DNA from: Leifsonia xyli
Lineage (GTDB): Bacteria > Actinomycetota > Actinomycetes > Actinomycetales > Microbacteriaceae
Direction of reading: 5' to 3'
DNA: 64,000 bases
NCBI GenBank assembly: GCA_003243275.1
Contig: QFQR01000003.1
Coordinates: 124,001 to 188,000, forward strand
Shown here: positions 59,802 through 64,000 of the stretch, one piece after another
Layout: each line of letters starts with the position of its first letter
Numbering within the stretch: the first letter of the stretch is position 1
Translations under genes and position numbers: made by a program
The notes under the pieces: model-generated
What the model was told of the DNA's origin: nothing
Database searches by the model: none
Seen by the model: only the letters and a program-made list of their open reading frames with translations

Positions 59802-61778
59802 TCAGTCCTCGGAGGGTGCTCCCGCGCGCAGCTTGTCGCTGATGGTCTGCATCACCGAGGTGTCGGCGAGCGTCGTCGTGTCGCCGATCGCGCGGCCCTC
59901 CGCGACATCCCGCAGCAGACGGCGCATGATCTTGCCCGAGCGGGTCTTCGGCAGCTCGGTCACGATGAAGATGTCGCGCGGGCGGGCGATCGCGCCGATC
60001 GCCTGCGACACGTGCGCCCGCAGCAGCTGCACGAACTCCTCGTCGCTGTGCGCCGCGCGATGCGACTGCTTCACGATCACGAACGCGACGACCGCCTGAC
60101 CGGTGGTCTCATCCGACGCGCCCACGACGGCGGCCTCCGCCACCATCGGGTTGCCGACGAGCGCCGACTCGATCTCCGTCGTCGAGAGGCGGTGGCCCGA
60201 GACGTTCATGACGTCGTCGATGCGGCCCAGCAGCCAGATGTCGCCATCCTCGTCGACGTGGGCACCGTCGCCCGCGAAATAGCGCCAGCCGTCGTTGCGG
60301 AACTTCTCCCAGTAGGTCTCGACGAACCGCTCCGGGTCGCCCCAGATGCCGCGCAGCATCGACGGCCACGGATCGCGGATCGTCAGCAGACCGCCGTTGG
60401 GCGGGTCGACGCGCGTGCCGTCGTCGGCGAGGATGTCGACCTTCACGCCCGGGATCGGTACCTGCGCGCTGCCCGGCTTGAGGGTCGTGACGCCGGGGAG
60501 CGCGGAGATCATCATGGCGCCCGTCTCGGTCTGCCACCAGGTGTCGACGACCGGCGTCTCGCCGCCTCCGATGACCTCGCGATACCAGACCCACGCCTCC
60601 GGGTTGATGGGCTCGCCCACCGAGCCGAGCAGCCGCAGGCTCGAGAGGTCGAACTGCTGCGGGATCTGCCGCCCGAGCTTCATGAACGAGCGGATCGCGG
60701 TGGGTGCCGTGTAGAGGATCGTCACCCCGTACTTCTGGATGAGCTCCCACCAGCGACCCGCGTGCGGGGTGTCGGGCGTGCCCTCGTACATGAGCTGCGT
60801 GGCGCCGTTCGCGAGCGGGCCGTAGACGACGTAGCTGTGGCCGGTGACCCATCCGATGTCGGCCGTGCACCAGAAGACGTCGCTCTCGGGATGCAGGTCG
60901 AACACGTCGTGGTGCGTGGCGGCCACCTGCGTCAGGTAGCCACCGCTCGTGTGCAGGATGCCCTTGGGCTTCCCGGTCGTGCCCGAGGTGTAGAGGATGA
61001 ACAGCGGGTTCTCGGCCTCGAAGCCCTGCGCCTCGTGCTCGGGGTCGGCCTCCGCCGTCGCCTCATGCCACCACAGGTCGCGGTCGGCGGTCCACGCGAC
61101 CTCGTTGCCGCCGCGCTTCACGACGAGCACGTGCTCGACGCTCGTCTCGCCCTCGAGCGCCGCATCGACGGTCGGCTTGAGCGGGAACACCTTGCCCTTG
61201 CGGTAACCCCCGTCGGCGGTGATCACGAGCTTGGCCTCGGCATCCTCGATGCGGGCGCGCAGGCTCTCGGCGCTGAAGCCGCCGAAGACCACCGAGTGCA
61301 CGGCGCCGAGGCGCGCCACCGCGAGCATCGCGACCACGGCCTCCGGGATGACGGGCAGATAGATCGCCACACGGTCGCCCTGGCCGATGCCGAGCGCGGC
61401 GAGCGCGTTGGCGGCGCGCTTCACCTCGGCGGTGAGCTCGGCGTAGCTGATGCTGCGGGAGTCGCCCGGCTCGCCCTCCCAGTGGATCGCGATGCGATCG
61501 CCGTGGCCCGCCAGCACGTGCCGGTCGAGGCAGTTGTAGGCGACGTTCAGCTCGCCGTCGGCGAACCACTTCGCGAACGGCGGGTTCGTCCAGTCGAGCA
61601 CCGACTCGAACGGGGTGTGCCAGTGCAGTTCGCGCGCGCGACCCGCCCAGTAGGCGAGCCGATCGTCTGCGGCGTGCTCGTACACCTCGGGGCCGGTCAC
61701 GCGGTTGGCGGTGAAATCGGGGCTCGGCGCGAAACGGCGGGTCTCGGTGAGCAGGCTGTCGATCGAGTTCTGGGACAT
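59802..61778 (-). CDS. acs: Acetyl-CoA synthetase (AMP-forming)
   Basis: Enzyme of 658 residues converting acetate, ATP and CoA to acetyl-CoA. Motifs: LFILYTSGTTGKPKGILH (ATP/AMP signature), DIGWVTGHSYVVYGPL, VDTWWQTETGA, GDGAHVDEDGDIWLLGRIDDV, and the acylation-regulated lysine in KTRSGKIMRRLLR. Family length ~650. I choose the ATG at 61778 (MSQNSIDSLL) because AAGGA is correctly spaced; ATG at 61784 is also possible. Its promoter is not evident. Confidence 0.95.
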   Translation of the reverse strand: MSQNSIDSLLTETRRFAPSPDFTANRVTGPEVYEHAADDRLAYWAGRARELHWHTPFESVLDWTNPPFAKWFADGELNVAYNCLDRHVLAGHGDRIAIHWEGEPGDSRSISYAELTAEVKRAANALAALGIGQGDRVAIYLPVIPEAVVAMLAVARLGAVHSVVFGGFSAESLRARIEDAEAKLVITADGGYRKGKVFPLKPTVDAALEGETSVEHVLVVKRGGNEVAWTADRDLWWHEATAEADPEHEAQGFEAENPLFILYTSGTTGKPKGILHTSGGYLTQVAATHHDVFDLHPESDVFWCTADIGWVTGHSYVVYGPLANGATQLMYEGTPDTPHAGRWWELIQKYGVTILYTAPTAIRSFMKLGRQIPQQFDLSSLRLLGSVGEPINPEAWVWYREVIGGGETPVVDTWWQTETGAMMISALPGVTTLKPGSAQVPIPGVKVDILADDGTRVDPPNGGLLTIRDPWPSMLRGIWGDPERFVETYWEKFRNDGWRYFAGDGAHVDEDGDIWLLGRIDDVMNVSGHRLSTTEIESALVGNPMVAEAAVVGASDETTGQAVVAFVIVKQSHRAAHSDEEFVQLLRAHVSQAIGAIARPRDIFIVTELPKTRSGKIMRRLLRDVAEGRAIGDTTTLADTSVMQTISDKLRAGAPSED

Positions 61779-61958
61779 CTTCATCCTTGGGTCGAATCGC
61801 GACCGTGCCTGGTAGTCGCGCGGAGTTTCTCCGGTGAACTTCTCGATCCTAGCGCGGCGTTCGGAGGCGTGATCCCGGTGTCGCAGCCGGTGTCGACCAG
61901 CGGTGGCGGATGCGCGGACGAGCGGGCCGGGCACACTGCGGGTGCCCGAAAACTCCCG

Positions 61959-61986
61959 TTGCGATGATCGGGGGTTGCAGTAGACT
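61959..61986 (+). promoter_or_regulatory. Promoter of the 6C RNA
   Basis: TTGCGA (61959-61964), 16 bp, TAGACT (61981-61986), pointing into the 6C RNA; predicted transcription start about 61993. Confidence 0.65.
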
Positions 61987-61992
61987 CAGGGC

Positions 61993-62099
61993 ACCGAGCG
62001 TAACCTCTCGGACCTGCAGCGTTCTCCGATACCCCCCTAGTCGCGCGCTGCTGTGGCGGCGCCCATTTCCCCCCATCTGGGCGCCGCCCCTCCGTTTAA
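61993..62099 (+). ncRNA. 6C small RNA
   Basis: About 105 nt without an ORF, with a promoter in front. Two stem-loops each expose a run of six cytosines: a stem of GCAGCG with CGCTGC carrying ACCCCCCTAG in its loop (about 62027-62052), and a perfect 11-bp stem GGCGGCGCCCA/TGGGCGCCGCC (62055-62088) with TTTCCCCCCATC in its loop and CCTCCGTTT after it, acting as terminator. These paired C6 loops define the actinobacterial 6C RNA. Its place directly before a tadA gene resembles M. tuberculosis, where the homologue lies near Rv3659c-Rv3660c. Ends approximate. Confidence 0.85.
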
Positions 62100-62249
62100 C
62101 CGGGGCGTCTGCGTGCCGGGTGCCGGCGTGCTCCGCGGCTCACCGCTCGACCGCGAACTCCGCCCCTCCCCCGTGGCGAGGAGCGTTCAGAGTCCACCGA
62201 TCGGGTCTGGCCAGCCGCCGCGTCGCCGCCGGGCCGTCAGCATCGGGGG

Positions 62250-63209
62250 GTGCTCTTCGACCGACTCGCGCCCCGCCAGCTCCCGTCGCGAGCAGCCTTC
62301 GGGCCGCTCGCCGCGGTCGTGACCGACCCCGAGGTCACCGACGTCTTCGTCAACCCGGACGGGTCGGTGTGGGTGGATCGCGGGCGCGGCGCCCGTGCGG
62401 AACCCGGCATGCGCATCCCCTCCGGCGAGGCGCGCGAGCTCGCGGTGCGGCTCGTCGCATCCGGCGGGCGTCATCTCGACGAGGCGACGCCGGCCGCCGA
62501 CGTGCGACTCGGCGACGGCATCCGGGTGCACGGGGTGCTGCCGCCGGTCTCGCCGGAGGCTGCGGTGCTGTCGATCCGGTTGCCGCGCACCGGACCCCTC
62601 GCGCTCGAGGCGCTCGACGGCGGGGGACTCTTCGCGCGGGTGCCGCGCACGGCGGTGGAGGAGCTCGTGGCGCGGCGCGCCAACGTGCTCGTGACGGGTG
62701 CCGCGGGCAGCGGCAAGACCACCCTCCTCGGCGCCATGCTCGCGAGTGCGCCGCCCACCGAGCGCATCGTGGTGATCGAGGATGTCGCGGAACTGCGGAT
62801 CGCCCATCCGCACGTCGTGCGCCTCGAGGCGCGGCAGCCGAACCTCGAAGGCGCCGGCGGCATCGGCCTCGACCGGCTCGTCCGGGAGGCGCTGCGGATG
62901 CGTCCGGACCGGCTGGTCGTCGGCGAGTGCCGCGGCGCGGAGTTGCGCGAGCTGCTCACCGCGCTCAACACGGGACACGACGGGGGAGCCGGCACCCTGC
63001 ACGCCAACTCCCTCGTCGATGTTCCCGCACGGCTCGAGGCGCTCGGCGCGCTCGCGGGCTGGTCGCCCGACGCCCTGGCGCGGCAGGCGGTGAGCGCCTT
63101 CGACGCCGTGCTTCACCTCGCGCGCTCACCCGACGGCACGCGCGTGCTCAGCGACGCAGGCAGGCTGCGGCTCACCGGCCGCGGACGACTCGTGGCGGAG
63201 GCGGCGTGA
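62250..63209 (+). CDS. tadA: TadA/CpaF-family secretion ATPase
   Basis: ATPase of 319 residues powering a tad-type pilus. N-terminal domain (VTDVFVNPDGSVWVDRG), Walker A VTGAAGSGKTTLLGAML, Asp box IVVIEDVAELR, Walker B MRPDRLVVGECRGAE, His box GAGTLHANSL. It is shorter than CpaF because the extended N-terminus is missing, as in other actinobacterial tad loci. No better start than the GTG at 62250 is visible, and its ribosome binding site is weak. Stop overlaps tadB (GTGA). Confidence 0.9.
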   Translation: MLFDRLAPRQLPSRAAFGPLAAVVTDPEVTDVFVNPDGSVWVDRGRGARAEPGMRIPSGEARELAVRLVASGGRHLDEATPAADVRLGDGIRVHGVLPPVSPEAAVLSIRLPRTGPLALEALDGGGLFARVPRTAVEELVARRANVLVTGAAGSGKTTLLGAMLASAPPTERIVVIEDVAELRIAHPHVVRLEARQPNLEGAGGIGLDRLVREALRMRPDRLVVGECRGAELRELLTALNTGHDGGAGTLHANSLVDVPARLEALGALAGWSPDALARQAVSAFDAVLHLARSPDGTRVLSDAGRLRLTGRGRLVAEAA

Positions 63210-64000
63210 TCCCGCGGCGTCCGGTGAGGGCCCCCGAGCCGGCGGCCGAGCTCGATGAGGCCGCGGATGCCGTTCACCGCCTCGCGATCCTCCTCGCCGC
63301 AGGGCTCGAACCGCTCGCGGCGCTCCGACTGCTCGACCCGGCACCGGCACCGATCCTGCGTGCGGCCGCCTGCGAGGGTCCGCTCGAGGTGCCGGCCGCG
63401 CTCGCCGCTGAGGCCGAGGCATCCGTGGCCGTCACCCGCGCGTGGGGCTACCTTGCGGCCTGCTGGACGGTGGCGACCGAGGTGGGGGCACCGCTCGCGG
63501 CGACGCTCGAACGCGCGGCCGACACCCTCCGCGCGCTCGCCGACGCCGACCGGCAGACCGAGCTCGCGCTCGCCGGCCCGCTCGCGACCGCCCGGATCGT
63601 GGCGTTGCTGCCGCTCGCGGGCGTCGGCCTCTCTCTGCTCATCGGGGCAGATCCGGTGGGCGTGGTGCTCGGCACGGTGCCGGGGGCGATCTCGGCCGTG
63701 CTCGGCACGCTGGCGCTGCTGCTCGGGATGCGCTGGAACGCGCGGCTCGTGGCGGCGGCGCGGGTCTCCGATCCGCTCGCCGGGATCGGCCACGAACTGC
63801 TCGCGCTCGCGATGGCGGGCGGGGCGGCACCGGATGCGGCGCTCGCGCGGGTCGTGTCGGCCACGGAGCGCTGCGGGGTCGCCGTGGGGGTCGAGCCGGC
63901 GCGGCAGACCCTCGCCTTCGCGGTGCGCGCGGGGGTGCCGGTTGCCGGTCTGCTGCGCGCCGAGGCGGGGCGTGCGCGTCGGATCGCGCTCGCCGAGGCG
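63206..64000 (+). CDS. tadB: TadB-like type II secretion F-domain protein (partial, runs off window)
   Basis: 265 residues are visible from the GTG at 63206. After a short N-terminus, VHRLAILLAAGLEPLAALRLL begins the cytoplasmic T2SSF-type region; hydrophobic helices (IVALLPLAGVGLSLLIGADP; GVVLGTVPGAISAVLGTLAL) follow, then a second helical region (LLALAMAGGAAPDAALARV). This is the platform protein of the tad pilus assembly system. The C-terminus is beyond base 64000. Confidence 0.85.
   Translation, partial: MIPRRPVRAPEPAAELDEAADAVHRLAILLAAGLEPLAALRLLDPAPAPILRAAACEGPLEVPAALAAEAEASVAVTRAWGYLAACWTVATEVGAPLAATLERAADTLRALADADRQTELALAGPLATARIVALLPLAGVGLSLLIGADPVGVVLGTVPGAISAVLGTLALLLGMRWNARLVAAARVSDPLAGIGHELLALAMAGGAAPDAALARVVSATERCGVAVGVEPARQTLAFAVRAGVPVAGLLRAEAGRARRIALAEA

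Overview
The window looks like a chromosomal segment of a high-GC actinobacterium, most likely family Microbacteriaceae (Micrococcales). The reasons are strong GC bias at third codon positions, many GTG starts, translationally coupled GTGA/ATGA gene overlaps, actinobacterial landmarks (6C RNA, PASTA-containing PBP1, Rv2578c-type radical SAM protein, tad locus) and many promoters of the form TANNNT with 6-7 nt to the start codon, which fit leaderless mRNAs. Genus and species are not resolved.

Layout. (1) 1-4.6 kb, minus strand: an Mrp-type Na+/H+ antiporter operon (mrpA with fused MrpB, mrpC, mrpD cut by the window edge). (2) 4.7-24.0 kb: a hemicellulose/pentose region. It holds xylA-xylB with a divergent LacI regulator; an ABC importer plus a GH3 glycosidase and a broken GH10 xylanase, divergent from a ROK regulator; a GH1 beta-glucosidase; and a LacI regulator followed by an ABC importer operon ending in a GH51 arabinofuranosidase. 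Imported oligosaccharides would be cut by the GH3, GH1 and GH51 enzymes, which show no signal peptides; xylose then enters the pentose phosphate pathway through XylA and XylB. (3) 24.1-32.1 kb: single genes and pairs (Bcr/CflA-type MFS exporter, PAP2 phosphatase, saccharopine dehydrogenase-like protein, GNAT, PH-like membrane protein, ABC exporter pair, AbiEi-N/DUF559 protein flanked by inverted repeats). (4) 32.2-37.3 kb: housekeeping block tRNA-Ser, ffs (SRP RNA), TMEM175-like channel, dnaX, recR, lysC.

(5) 37.3-48.8 kb: 11.6 kb that separates lysC from asd, genes usually adjacent in actinobacteria. It contains a YdjI/YdjG-like membrane-stress operon and a complete sugar cluster (GH2, LacI, ABC importer, GH43) with its own matched operators. 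(6) 48.8-54.3 kb: asd, mqo, a radical SAM gene with a LexA box directly upstream, an orphan NarL-type response regulator, tdk and tRNA-Pro. (7) 54.3-64 kb: alpha/beta hydrolase, metallophosphoesterase, PBP1, a DUF4177-like small protein, RidA, acs, 6C RNA, and the start of a tad pilus locus (tadA, partial tadB).

The least expected structures are long near-perfect intergenic palindromes of unrelated sequence (6131, 17895, 51441 and 59730), an in-frame repeat in dnaX that resembles an intergenic REP-like element whose stop codon has become a sense codon, the DUF559 gene bracketed by inverted repeats, and a TMEM175 reading frame that runs into the SRP RNA gene. I see no CRISPR array, transposase, integrase or prophage.
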